A DNA stretch of 15,600 nt from Actinomyces sp. (GCA_012837655.1 DUQT01000072.1:1-15600); one strand, 5' to 3'. Positions 7,344 through 14,618 are shown, numbered from the stretch's first letter. Program-made: numbers and translations. Notes: a model not told the origin generated them from the letters alone.

Positions 7344-7840
7344 TCGTTGTACTCCTGTCGTCGAGCTGGTTCTCGTGAGCGCACGTTAAACTGCGCCTGA
7401 GCCTGGCCGAACGTATACGGACTTATGCGCGAAAACTCGCGCAGATATACCTCTACACTTCAGACTCGAGCACACCAGATTGCTCTTCGGTGCCAGGTCT
7501 CTGAAGCGAGTAGGCCGAGTTTCACGGCTCCAGACGTGGTGGGTTAAGCCACTCAGAAATCCAGCGCATCTTGGATTTACGCGCATTCTGCTGGTTGCGC
7601 ATGAAACTGCAACTTGTCTAGCTTACGTCATTACCCCAGTCATTCCAAAGATACCGAGTGGAAATACCCCTGTGCCTTTGATCACCCGTACGCGGATCGT
7701 CCTCAATTATGTTTACGAGGGCGAGGCTGGGCGAAACGAAAACTAACGTCGAAAAGGTCGTTGTTTGGAATCAGATTAGATCGACACGCAGTTTCCGTTT
7801 TCGATCTTGGGGCCTGCAAGAAGACTTGCTGCAAAAGATA
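7344..7840. other. Intergenic region between S10 and spc operons, no recognised gene
   Basis: I see no protein-coding sequence with recognisable similarity, no tRNA and no repeat array here. On the minus strand there is a perfect 7-bp hairpin (7426-7443) in what would be the rplN leader, with TATATC just upstream of it. A weak promoter-like pair, TTGGAA (7643-7648) with TAAGCT (7620-7625) at 17-nt spacing, could start spc transcription, but neither candidate is convincing. Short open frames on the plus strand (for example 7480-7746) lack family features and are probably chance. Confidence 0.5.
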
Positions 7841-7870
7841 TGGCCACCCGGGCGAATGCCCAGGTGGCCA
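7841..7870 (-). terminator. Rho-independent terminator after rpsQ (end of S10 operon)
   Basis: A 13-bp inverted repeat (7841-7853 with 7858-7870) closes a 4-nt loop. On the minus strand the one irregular pair is a G-U wobble, while on the plus strand it is a C-A mismatch, so the structure is adapted to leftward transcription. The U-rich UAUCUUUU follows. It is 19 bp past the rpsQ stop. Confidence 0.85.
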
Positions 7871-7889
7871 CACTTAGAGTAGGAGAAGG

Positions 7890-8159
7890 TTACTTAGCCC
7901 TCTCGATGACCTCAACGACGCGCCAGTGCTTAGTAGCTGACAGCGGTCGGGTCTCCATGATGCGAACTAGGTCGCCTACACGGATTTCGTTGTTCTCGTC
8001 GTGAGCCTTGACCTTCTTCTTCTTGGTCATGACCTTGCCGTACAGAGGGTGCGTGGTGCGATCCTCTAGTTCGACAACGACGGTCTTATCCATCTTGTCG
8101 GATACAACGTAACCACGGCGAACCTTACGCTGGTTACGAACTTGCTGTGTCTCGCTCAC
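7890..8159 (-). CDS. rpsQ: 30S ribosomal protein S17 (uS17)
   Basis: S17 is a primary 16S rRNA-binding protein with an OB fold. The 89 residues show the RKVRRGYVVSDKMDKTVVV start, the PLYGKVM and KKKKVKAHDE segments, and IRVGDLVRIMETRPLSATKHWRVVEV, the family signature. The start is GTG at 8159, with GAGGAG about ten bases upstream in the rpmC end. It is the last gene of the S10 operon, directly followed by a strong terminator. Confidence 0.97.
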   Translation of the reverse strand: MSETQQVRNQRKVRRGYVVSDKMDKTVVVELEDRTTHPLYGKVMTKKKKVKAHDENNEIRVGDLVRIMETRPLSATKHWRVVEVIERAK

Positions 8160-8165
8160 CTAAGC

Positions 8166-8402
8166 TCACTCCTCGCTGTTCGGTGCGGTGCGGATACCGA
8201 GCTCACGCTCACGCGCCACGGTGTAAATACGGGCAATGTCACGACGGACGGCCTTGAAACGGCCGTGATCTTCGACCTGTCCGAGAGCCTTGGAGAAGCG
8301 GAGATTAAACAGCTCAGCCTTAGCCTTTTCTAGTTCCTCAGCGAGCTGGATGTCGTCCATCTCGTCAAGGTCGGCAGTAGTCAGACCTTTCTTGTCTGCC
8401 AT
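8166..8402 (-). CDS. rpmC: 50S ribosomal protein L29 (uL29)
   Basis: L29 sits at the peptide exit site, next to L23. The 78-residue product is a two-helix protein with LAEELEKAKAELFNLRFSKALGQ and the basic RRDIARIYTVARERELGI helix that defines the family. A negatively charged tail of about ten residues follows. The ATG shares a base with the rplP stop (TAATG). Confidence 0.96.
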   Translation of the reverse strand: MADKKGLTTADLDEMDDIQLAEELEKAKAELFNLRFSKALGQVEDHGRFKAVRRDIARIYTVARERELGIRTAPNSEE

Positions 8403-8821
8403 TATGCGTCACCACCCTCACGGACCACGAACTTGGTCTTCATCGGGAGCTTGTGCTGCGCACGGCGTAGCGCCTCGCGGGCTACAGGCTCGTCAACACC
8501 AGCAAGCTCAAATAGGACACGACCCGGCTTCACGTTGGCTACCCAGAACTCGGGTGCGCCCTTACCGGAACCCATACGGGTTTCAGCCGGCTTCTTGGTT
8601 AGCGGGTGGTCGGGGAAAATATTGATCCAAACCTTACCGCCACGCTTGATGTAACGGGTCATCGCGATACGAGCAGCCTCGATCTGACGGTTCGTGACGT
8701 AGGCGTGTTCCAGAGCCTGGATCCCGTAATCACCGAACGAAATCTCGGTGCCACCCTTTGCAATGCCCTTACGGTTAGGGCGATGTGGTTTGCGGTACTT
8801 AGTCCGCCTTGGGATAAGCAC
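8402..8821 (-). CDS. rplP: 50S ribosomal protein L16 (uL16)
   Basis: L16 helps position the A-site tRNA and matures the 50S subunit. The 139-residue protein has MLIPRRTKYRKPHR at the start, then KGGTEISFGDYGIQALE, TRYIKRGGKVWINIFPD, the KPAETRMGSGKG loop and the VLFELAGV segment. The start is GTG at 8821, two bases after the rpsC stop. Length is normal. Confidence 0.97.
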   Translation of the reverse strand: MLIPRRTKYRKPHRPNRKGIAKGGTEISFGDYGIQALEHAYVTNRQIEAARIAMTRYIKRGGKVWINIFPDHPLTKKPAETRMGSGKGAPEFWVANVKPGRVLFELAGVDEPVAREALRRAQHKLPMKTKFVVREGGDA

Positions 8822-8823
8822 GA

Positions 8824-9651
8824 CTAGGCCTCCGTTCCGGATTTCTCAGTCTTCGGCGCAGCTTCGGCCTCGTTAGAAGCTGGCTTCTGCGCCTGCGACT
8901 TCCTGTTCCTGTTCTGGTCGCCACCGCGACGAGGACCACGACGACCACCACGGCCGCCACGACGACCGCCACGGCCACCGCCAGCTTCCATCTGCTGCTG
9001 TTGGAACTCGCGCTCAGTCATGTCGCCCTTGTAGATCCATACCTTCACACCGATGCGACCGAAGGTCGTACGTGCTTCGTAGAAGCCGTAGTCGATGTAT
9101 GCACGGAGGGTGTGTAGGGGTACACGACCTTCGCGGTAGAACTCAGTACGTGACATTTCAGCACCACCGAGGCGGCCGGAAACCTGGACACGAATGCCCT
9201 CGGCGCCAGCGCGCATGGCGGACTGAATGCCCTTACGCATTGCGCGGCGGAAGGAAACACGGGCAGCGAGCTGCTCAGCGATTCCCTGCGCGACGAGCTT
9301 TGCGTCGAGCTCAGGAGACTTTACTTCAAGAATGTTGAGCTGAACCTGCTTACCAGTCAGCTTTTCCAGCTGCTGGCGAAGACGGTCAGCCTCTGCGCCG
9401 CGACGGCCAATCACGATGCCGGGGCGGGCAGTGTGAAGATCGATACGAACGCGGTCAGTGGTGCGCTCGATTACGATCTTGGACACGCCAGCGCGTTCCA
9501 GGTGCTCGTTTAGGAATTCGCGAATCTTCACGTCTTCCTTAACGTAGTCGCTGTAACGCTGGCCTTCCACGGTGGAGTCAGCGAACCAGCGGGAGCGGTG
9601 CTCGGTAGTGATTCCGAGCCTAAATCCGGTGGGGTTTACTTTTTGACCCAT
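8824..9651 (-). CDS. rpsC: 30S ribosomal protein S3 (uS3) with Arg/Gly-rich tail
   Basis: S3 lies at the mRNA entry channel. The 275-residue product contains the N-terminal MGQKVNPTGFRLG, a KH domain with the GxxG loop in GIVIGRRGAEA (78-88), and the C-terminal domain with SGRLGGAEMSRTE and YREGRVPLHTLRA (about 158-184). The conserved part ends near residue 220. After it comes a tail of about 50 residues, first an Arg/Gly run (residues 224-244), then a Gln/Lys/Glu/Ala segment. The tail makes it about 40 residues longer than E. coli S3 (233 residues). The ATG shares a base with the rplV stop (TAATG). Confidence 0.97.
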   Translation of the reverse strand: MGQKVNPTGFRLGITTEHRSRWFADSTVEGQRYSDYVKEDVKIREFLNEHLERAGVSKIVIERTTDRVRIDLHTARPGIVIGRRGAEADRLRQQLEKLTGKQVQLNILEVKSPELDAKLVAQGIAEQLAARVSFRRAMRKGIQSAMRAGAEGIRVQVSGRLGGAEMSRTEFYREGRVPLHTLRAYIDYGFYEARTTFGRIGVKVWIYKGDMTEREFQQQQMEAGGGRGGRRGGRGGRRGPRRGGDQNRNRKSQAQKPASNEAEAAPKTEKSGTEA

Positions 9652-10022
9652 TACCGGCCTTCCTTCCCATTGTCGTCCTTCGTGCCTACCACCAAGGTGA
9701 TGTGGCTCGTGCGCTTCAGAATCTGAGCTGCACGGCCCTGTGCACGCGGGCGGAAACGCTTCATGGTCGGGCCCTCGTTTACGTACGCTTCGAGTACGTA
9801 GAGGTCCTCTTCCTTGAAACGCTCGCCAGCGTTTTCGGCCTTCACTCGTGCGTTGGCCATGGCACTCATCAAAACTTTATTCACGTCTTTTGCAACAGCC
9901 TGCGGAGCGAACCGCAGAATGTTCGTAGCCTCCAAGGCGTTCTTGTTGCGAATCTCGTTCACAACGCGACGGGCCTTGAGGGGCGTGACGCGTACATAGC
10001 GCGCCTGCGCCTTGGCTTCCAT
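9651..10022 (-). CDS. rplV: 50S ribosomal protein L22 (uL22)
   Basis: L22 lines the peptide exit tunnel with its long beta-hairpin; the loop region is visible as EGPTMKRFRPRAQGRA at about residues 83-98. The 123-residue product also shows RYVRVTPLKARRVVNEIR near the start. I use the ATG at 10022 because GTGAGG lies about nine bases upstream and homologues begin near this residue. An in-frame GTG at 10037 would add five residues, but its context as a start is poor; that GTG looks like part of the ribosome-binding site. It overlaps rpsC by one base. Confidence 0.95.
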   Translation of the reverse strand: MEAKAQARYVRVTPLKARRVVNEIRNKNALEATNILRFAPQAVAKDVNKVLMSAMANARVKAENAGERFKEEDLYVLEAYVNEGPTMKRFRPRAQGRAAQILKRTSHITLVVGTKDDNGKEGR

Positions 10023-10061
10023 TAAATCCTGCCTCACTTCTTGCCTTACAAGGTCTCAGGC

Positions 10062-10343
10062 TCAGCGCCTGCGAGCCTTGCGATCGTCCTTGTCGTGGCC
10101 ACGGAACGTGCGGGTCGGAGCAAACTCGCCGAGCTTGTGTCCAACCATTGCTTCCGTGACGAAGACCGGCACGTGCTTACGGCCGTCATGCACAGCGAAA
10201 GTGTGCCCCAGGAAGTCCGGGGTGATGACGGACCTGCGAGACCAGGTCTTAATAACGTTCTTTGTACCCTTTTCGTTCTGCTCATCTACCTTCTTCAGTA
10301 GGTGATCGTCGACGAAGGGTCCCTTCTTCAGACTGCGTGGCAT
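10062..10343 (-). CDS. rpsS: 30S ribosomal protein S19 (uS19)
   Basis: S19 is in the 30S head and forms an intersubunit bridge with S13. The 93 residues begin MPRSLKKGPFVDDHLLKK and carry the signature WSRRSVITPDFLGHTFAVHDGRKHVPV and the LGEFAPTRTFRGHD segment. The length is typical. GAGGAG lies upstream of the ATG at 10343 in the 15-bp gap after rplB. Confidence 0.97.
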   Translation of the reverse strand: MPRSLKKGPFVDDHLLKKVDEQNEKGTKNVIKTWSRRSVITPDFLGHTFAVHDGRKHVPVFVTEAMVGHKLGEFAPTRTFRGHDKDDRKARRR

Positions 10344-10358
10344 ATTCCAGCTCCTCTA

Positions 10359-11195
10359 TCAGCGCTTCTTGCCGGTCCGGCGACGGCGCACGATGAGCTT
10401 GTCGCTGGGCTTATTCGGACGACGGGTACGGACCTCGGGCTTGCCCCACGGGCTGACCGGGTGACGGCCACCAGAAGTGCGGCCTTCGCCACCACCGTGC
10501 GGGTGGTCAACCGGGTTCATAGCAACGCCACGGACGTGCGGACGGCGTCCCTTCCAACGCATACGTCCAGCCTTGCCCCAGTTAATGTTGGCCTGCTCGG
10601 CATTGCCGACCTCGCCAACAGTTGCGCGGCACTGGGCGTCAACGTTGCGGATTTCGCCAGAAGGCATACGCAGCTGGGCGAAGCGGCCTTCCTTAGCGGC
10701 TAGCTGAACGGACGTGCCTGCGGCGCGGGCGATCTTTGCACCGCCGCCGGGGTAGAGCTCGACTGCGTGGACGACGGTACCGACCGGGATATTGCGCAGC
10801 GGCAGGTTGTTGCCGGGCTTAATATCTGCGTTCGGACCGGACTCGACGCGGTCCCCCTGCTTCAGGTTTGCAGGAGCGAGGATGTAACGCTTTGCGCCGT
10901 CTGCGTAGTGCAGAAGGGCGATGCGGGCGGTACGGTTCGGGTCGTACTCAATGTGAGCAACCTTTGCCGGGATACCGTCCTTGTCGTTACGACGAAAATC
11001 AATGAGACGGTAGGCGCGCTTGTGGCCACCACCGCGGTGGCGTGCCGTGATGCGGCCCTGATTGTTGCGACCGCCGGTCTTGGGCAGCGGGCGAACCAGA
11101 GACTTCTCCGGAGTGGACCGGGTAATCTCCACGAAGTCCGCCACGCTAGAGCCACGACGACCGGGTGTCGTCGGCTTGTACTTACGGATTGCCAT
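10359..11195 (-). CDS. rplB: 50S ribosomal protein L2 (uL2)
   Basis: L2 is a primary 23S rRNA-binding protein needed for subunit association and peptidyl transfer. The 278-residue product starts MAIRKYKPTTPGRRG. It has the OB-fold region with GRNNQGRITARHRGGGHKR at residues 42-60 and the highly conserved GVAMNPVDHPHGGGEGR at 223-239, in which H231 corresponds to the functionally important histidine 229 of E. coli. AAAGG is about ten bases upstream of the ATG. A 28-bp gap separates it from rplW. Confidence 0.98.
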   Translation of the reverse strand: MAIRKYKPTTPGRRGSSVADFVEITRSTPEKSLVRPLPKTGGRNNQGRITARHRGGGHKRAYRLIDFRRNDKDGIPAKVAHIEYDPNRTARIALLHYADGAKRYILAPANLKQGDRVESGPNADIKPGNNLPLRNIPVGTVVHAVELYPGGGAKIARAAGTSVQLAAKEGRFAQLRMPSGEIRNVDAQCRATVGEVGNAEQANINWGKAGRMRWKGRRPHVRGVAMNPVDHPHGGGEGRTSGGRHPVSPWGKPEVRTRRPNKPSDKLIVRRRRTGKKR

Positions 11196-11223
11196 TATGT
11201 GTAACCTTTACTTCTTCGATGAC

Positions 11224-11526
11224 TCAGGCGAGATCGCCGAAGATGTCAATGGTGCCTTCGCTTACAGTAACGATGGCTCGCTTCGTGTTGTTTCGACGGC
11301 CAATGCCATCGCGGGTGCGATAGCGCTTGCCCTGTCGGTTCTGCGTCGCAACGTGGCTGACCTTCACACCGAAGATCTGCTCAATTGCGAGGCGAATTTC
11401 AGTCTTGTTAGCGCGCGGGTCAACTAGGAAGGTGTACTTGCCTAGATCCATCAGTCCAGAGGACTTTTCGGTAATGACCGGCGCGAGAATGATGTCGCGT
11501 GGGTTCTTGGACTTTTCGAGACTCAC
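11224..11526 (-). CDS. rplW: 50S ribosomal protein L23 (uL23)
   Basis: L23 sits at the tunnel exit and is the docking site for trigger factor and SRP. The 100-residue product has the conserved IILAPVITEKSS near the N-terminus, YTFLVDPRANKTEIRLAIE, then FGVKVSHVAT. The GTG start overlaps the rplD stop as GTGA, a sign of translational coupling. Length is normal. Confidence 0.97.
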   Translation of the reverse strand: MSLEKSKNPRDIILAPVITEKSSGLMDLGKYTFLVDPRANKTEIRLAIEQIFGVKVSHVATQNRQGKRYRTRDGIGRRNNTKRAIVTVSEGTIDIFGDLA

Positions 11527-12167
11527 TTCTTGTCCTCCTTAGATGCGAGGAAGGCATCGAGCGCGTCCTTGGTGAACACAACATCTTCGGCGCGTACAAC
11601 GTCGAGAGTGTTCAGCTGGTCAGCCCATAGAACGTGTACGTTCACGAGGTTGCGAACCGACATGCGGTTCAGCTCGTCCTCGCGAGCTACGACTACGAGA
11701 GCCTTGCGGGTGTCCACAATGTTCTCAAGAGCGATGCGTGCGTTCTTGGTGGAGGGCTTTTCGCCTTCTACCAGACCGGTGACTACGTGGATGCGGTCAC
11801 CGCGTGCACGATCGGACAGCGCACCGTAGAGGGCGCCTGCCTTCATTTTCTTAGGCGTGCGTTCTGCGTAGGAGCGCGGCTGCGGGCCGTGTACTACGCC
11901 ACCGCCTGCCCACTGTGGGGAGCGGATCGAACCGTGACGTGCGCGTCCGGTTCCCTTCTGACGCCAGGGCTTCTTACCGCCACCGCGAACTTCGCCGCGG
12001 GTCTTGGCCTTGTGCGTTCCAGCGCGAGCTGCGTTCAGCTGGGCGCTGACGACCTGGTGGATCAGAGCAATGTTGGTCGGAGCATCGAAGTACTTCGCGG
12101 GAAGTTCGACAGTGCCGACCTTCTCACCGTCTACTCCGATGATGTCAACAGTTTTTGCGTTAGCCAT
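11523..12167 (-). CDS. rplD: 50S ribosomal protein L4 (uL4)
   Basis: L4 contacts 23S rRNA and reaches into the exit tunnel with a basic loop, visible at about residues 61-90 (GGGKKPWRQKGTGRARHG and beyond). The 214-residue protein has the usual length. In E. coli L4 also binds the S10 leader RNA and represses this operon in transcription and translation. Here a structured leader precedes rpsJ, but nothing in the sequence proves that L4 is its ligand. AAGG is about six bases before the ATG at 12167. Confidence 0.97.
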   Translation of the reverse strand: MANAKTVDIIGVDGEKVGTVELPAKYFDAPTNIALIHQVVSAQLNAARAGTHKAKTRGEVRGGGKKPWRQKGTGRARHGSIRSPQWAGGGVVHGPQPRSYAERTPKKMKAGALYGALSDRARGDRIHVVTGLVEGEKPSTKNARIALENIVDTRKALVVVAREDELNRMSVRNLVNVHVLWADQLNTLDVVRAEDVVFTKDALDAFLASKEDKK

Positions 12168-12174
12168 TTATCCT

Positions 12175-12840
12175 TCACGCACCCTTCACAGAGGAGCGAA
12201 CCAGGACAACGCTGTTCTTCGGACCAGGGATGGCGCCGCGAATAAGGAGCAGGCCCTTTTCCTGATCAACTGCGAAAACGGTCTGGTTCTGGATGGTACG
12301 ACGGACGTTACCCATGCGGCCGGCCATGCGCTGGCCCTTGAAAACGCGACCCGGGGTCGCGGCGCCGCCAATGGAGCCGGGCTTGCGGTGGACCTTGTGA
12401 GCACCGTGAGATGCCTTGCCACCAGCGAATCCGTGACGCTTCATAACACCGGCAAATCCCTTGCCCTTGGTGTTACCGGAAACGTCTACCTTGTCGCCGG
12501 CTTCGAACACGTCCGCGGTTAGTTCCTGTCCGACCTCATAGGAGTCGGCATCAGAAGTGCGAACTTCAACGAGGTGACGGCGAGGCGCTACACCGGCCTT
12601 CTCGAAGTGGCCAGCCAGCGGTTTCGTGATACGGCGAGCATCGATCTCGCCAAAGCCAATCTGTGCGGCAGAGTAGCCGTCAGTCTCTTCGGTGCGCACC
12701 TGCGTAACGACGTTGGTGCCCACCTGCACGACCGTCAGGGGAACGACCTTTCCGTCGTTGTCCCATGCCTGGGTCATGCCGAGCTTGCGGCCGAGCAGCG
12801 CCTTAACGGGCGCAGCCGCCTGCTTGGTGTTATTAGTCAT
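12175..12840 (-). CDS. rplC: 50S ribosomal protein L3 (uL3)
   Basis: L3 is an early assembly protein close to the peptidyl transferase centre. The 221-residue product shows ALLGRKLGMTQAW near the start, the KGKGFAGVMKRHGFAGG signature and the GSIGGAATPGRVFKGQRMAGRMG loop that approaches the active site. A short polar N-terminal extension (about 12 residues) precedes the conserved core. AGGA is about 11 bases before the ATG, and the gene is 14 bp from rpsJ. Confidence 0.97.
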   Translation of the reverse strand: MTNNTKQAAAPVKALLGRKLGMTQAWDNDGKVVPLTVVQVGTNVVTQVRTEETDGYSAAQIGFGEIDARRITKPLAGHFEKAGVAPRRHLVEVRTSDADSYEVGQELTADVFEAGDKVDVSGNTKGKGFAGVMKRHGFAGGKASHGAHKVHRKPGSIGGAATPGRVFKGQRMAGRMGNVRRTIQNQTVFAVDQEKGLLLIRGAIPGPKNSVVLVRSSVKGA

Positions 12841-12854
12841 GTCTGCAGGTTTCC

Positions 12855-13163
12855 TCAGAGTTTAATATCGATTTTTACGTCTGCCGGAAGGTCGAGTCGC
12901 ATGAGCGAGTCAACTGCCTTCGGCGTCGGGTCGATGATGTCAATCAAGCGCTTGTGAGTGCGCATTTCAAAGTGTTCGCGGCTGTCCTTGTACTTGTGGG
13001 GCGACCGAATGACGACGAATACGTTCTTTTCGGTCGGCAGCGGCACCGGGCCCACGACCGTCGCACCTGCGCGCTGCACAGTGTCGACGATCTTGCGCGC
13101 GGAGCTGTCAATGACCTCGTGGTCATAGGACTTGAGCCGGATGCGGATCTTTTGTCCCGCCAT
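12855..13163 (-). CDS. rpsJ: 30S ribosomal protein S10 (uS10)
   Basis: S10 is a 30S head protein and, as NusE, the partner of NusB and NusG in antitermination. The 102-residue product has the classic sequence: GQKIRIRLKSYDHEVID, GATVVGPVPLPTEKNVF, and the signature RSPHKYKDSREHFEMRTHKRLIDI. AGAGAGG lies nine bases upstream of the ATG at 13163. It is the first gene of the S10 operon and is preceded by a long structured leader and a candidate promoter. Confidence 0.98.
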   Translation of the reverse strand: MAGQKIRIRLKSYDHEVIDSSARKIVDTVQRAGATVVGPVPLPTEKNVFVVIRSPHKYKDSREHFEMRTHKRLIDIIDPTPKAVDSLMRLDLPADVKIDIKL

Positions 13164-13433
13164 GCCGTCTTACCTCTCTTAAACAGCTTCTCACCGGTCC
13201 CCGCACTCGGGCGTGTCGCTTTGTCAACGCACTGGAGCGCGGTACTTCCCTTCTGGTGGGAAGTGGACCGTTTTCTTGTGATCAAGAACTTGGGGATAAA
13301 CCCCTCAGCGAACAACGCTTTCGCAATGTTCCCTGGTGTCCCAACGAGATTACTCCCGTCAGGACGCAACCACACCAGTTTTACAAATTTGTTCTCCGAT
13401 TCCAAATGAATTCGGATTTAGTGGTGTGATTCT
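13164..13433 (-). promoter_or_regulatory. Structured 5' leader of the S10 operon
   Basis: The minus-strand RNA can form: a 9-bp hairpin at 13395-13416 with one mismatch; an 11-bp hairpin (13354-13364 with 13339-13349) capped by a GUAA tetraloop and closed by a 6-bp helix (13373-13378 with 13333-13338); a hairpin at 13310-13331 with a GAAA tetraloop; and small hairpins at 13273-13288 and 13244-13264. Segment 13368-13377 can instead pair with 13422-13431 over 10 bp, which excludes the 13373-13378/13333-13338 helix. Several G-U pairs exist only on the minus strand, in line with the direction of transcription. The leader type is not one I recognise. Confidence 0.55.
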
Positions 13434-13439
13434 CAAACT

Positions 13440-13467
13440 ATTAGAGCTGCGTCAACGGACACAGCAA
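13440..13467 (-). promoter_or_regulatory. rpsJ: Candidate S10 operon promoter
   Basis: On the minus strand TTGCTG (13462-13467) is followed after 16 nt by TCTAAT (13440-13445, five of six matches to the -10 consensus). Transcription would start near 13433, just before the upstream arm of the leader's alternative helix and about 270 nt before rpsJ. The -35 match is weak. It lies between the lacI stop codon and the leader. Confidence 0.45.
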
Positions 13468-13479
13468 GTTTTCCGCGTA

Positions 13480-14520
13480 TCAGCCTACACGACTTGCGGG
13501 CGCGGTTGTACTGCGCACGATTAACGTGGTGGGAACCACTACGCGCCTGCGGGGTGCCGGCCCGTCCTCATTTTCAATCTGCTCAACTACGAGCTCAAAC
13601 AGGCGCTCCCCTATTGCGTGAAAGTCTTGCCGCACTGTAGTTAATGGCACCGGAAGATGCTCGGCGACTGCAAGATCGTCAAAACCAACCACCGAAATAT
13701 CCTCTGGCACGCGCAACCCCGCGTCGTGAAAAGCGTGCATAGCACCAATCGCCATTTCGTCATTTGCGCAATACAGTGCGCTAACTTCGCCCTCACTGGC
13801 AATTCGCTTTCCGATTTCATAGCCGGAATTCATTGTCCAGTCCCCGTGGAACGGTTCGGGAACGGGGACGCCTCGCTGGCGAAGTACGGTGCGCCACGGC
13901 TCCAGTCGCGCGTTTGCTGGGTCGGAATCTGCTGGGCCGGCAAGGTGGTGCACCTGGCGATGCCCCAGGTCCAGCAGGTGATTGGTTGCCGCGACACTGC
14001 CTGACTCATGATCCAACGTGACCGCCGCATACATTCCAGCGAACCGAGAATCAGATACTGCGACCGGAAAACCCGCAGGTAGCGCCAACTGTTCCGGAGT
14101 GTGTTCCGCGCGCAGAATAACAAGACCATCAATTGCTTGACTGGATAGGCGCATCGCGGCGTCATCCCATCCGCCAATCTGGCTTTCCTGCACCGTCACA
14201 ATGGTGATCGCGTAATCGTGGGCTGTAGCTGCGGTAATAAGGCCGTTTGTGGTTAGGGATTCGCCGGTGCGATCAAAATGGTGCCCAAGCAATCCGATCG
14301 TCTTGAATTTCCCCTGCCTGAGCGCTCGAGCAGCCACATTCGGCGAATAACCGAGCATCTGCATCGCTTCAAGTACCTTGTCGCGCGTCTCTGGTCGGAC
14401 CAGGTCTGAACCATTAGATACTCGCGACACTGTCTGCGCTGACACGCCGGCAAGCTTGGCAACATCAGCCATTGATGCGCCGCTACCGTGGCGTCCGCCA
14501 CGTTTATTCTTGCTCTTCAT
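13480..14520 (-). CDS. LacI-family transcriptional regulator
   Basis: This is a sugar-responsive DNA-binding repressor. The 346-residue product has a basic N-terminal stretch, a helix-turn-helix at about residues 17-40 (MADVAKLAGVSAQTVSRVSN), the hinge helix NVAARALRQG with leucine 67 that in LacI/PurR proteins wedges into the operator centre, and a periplasmic-binding-like effector domain. The effector domain ends with YCANDEMAIGAMHAF and ISVVGFDDLAVAEH. The start is set at the ATG at 14520: a perfect TATAAT lies exactly 7 nt upstream, so the transcript probably begins at the A of the ATG (leaderless). An in-frame ATG at 14529 overlaps that -10 box. Its divergent neighbour is a GH35 beta-galactosidase with a palindromic operator, so it probably controls that gene and itself. 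The ligand is unknown. Confidence 0.93.
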   Translation of the reverse strand: MKSKNKRGGRHGSGASMADVAKLAGVSAQTVSRVSNGSDLVRPETRDKVLEAMQMLGYSPNVAARALRQGKFKTIGLLGHHFDRTGESLTTNGLITAATAHDYAITIVTVQESQIGGWDDAAMRLSSQAIDGLVILRAEHTPEQLALPAGFPVAVSDSRFAGMYAAVTLDHESGSVAATNHLLDLGHRQVHHLAGPADSDPANARLEPWRTVLRQRGVPVPEPFHGDWTMNSGYEIGKRIASEGEVSALYCANDEMAIGAMHAFHDAGLRVPEDISVVGFDDLAVAEHLPVPLTTVRQDFHAIGERLFELVVEQIENEDGPAPRRRVVVPTTLIVRSTTAPASRVG

Positions 14521-14527
14521 ACACAGC

Positions 14528-14533
14528 ATTATA
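14528..14533 (-). promoter_or_regulatory. -10 box of lacI-family gene (leaderless transcript)
   Basis: TATAAT matches the consensus in all six positions on the minus strand and ends 7 nt before the ATG at 14520. No Shine-Dalgarno sequence precedes either possible ATG. No clear -35 box is visible; the operator-like site 14539-14554 occupies the spacer position. Confidence 0.6.
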
Positions 14534-14538
14534 TATCA

Positions 14539-14554
14539 ATGTTGACGTTAGCAT
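14539..14554. promoter_or_regulatory. Secondary operator-like site at the lacI promoter
   Basis: This 16-bp sequence matches the perfect operator at 14617-14632 in 13 of 16 positions and keeps the central ACGT. It lies directly upstream of the lacI -10 box, where a bound repressor would block transcription of its own gene. The two sites are 78 bp apart centre to centre. Confidence 0.5.
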
Positions 14555-14587
14555 GATTGTCTCATTTTGGTTAAGGCCTTTTATTGC

Positions 14588-14618
14588 TTGACAATTTTCA
14601 AGATCGTGGCGCTATTAT
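14588..14618 (+). promoter_or_regulatory. Promoter of the GH35 gene
   Basis: A perfect TTGACA -35 (14588-14593) is followed after 19 nt by TATTAT (14613-14618), five of six matches to the -10 consensus. The spacing is longer than the optimum of 17. The operator begins within this -10 box, so repressor and polymerase would compete. Confidence 0.6.

Noticed and set aside
7480..7746. Plus-strand open frame of 88 codons in the gap between rpsQ and rplN
   Set aside because: No recognisable domain and no ribosome-binding site that stands out; probably a chance frame.
8900..8990. Possible short tandem repeat array
   Set aside because: The repetitiveness is explained by Arg/Gly codons of the S3 tail; units are irregular and there are no spacers.
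12944..13405. Long open frame on the minus strand through the S10 leader
   Set aside because: It overlaps most of rpsJ in another frame, starts at TTG without a ribosome-binding site, and its product has no family features.
13378..13405. Alternative S10 promoter (TTGGAA, 16 nt, TAAAAC)
   Set aside because: Its transcription start would fall inside one arm of the leader helix, so the better-placed upstream candidate at 13440-13467 is preferred.
14253..14501. Minus-strand frame overlapping the lacI start
   Set aside because: Shadow of the helix-turn-helix coding region in another frame.
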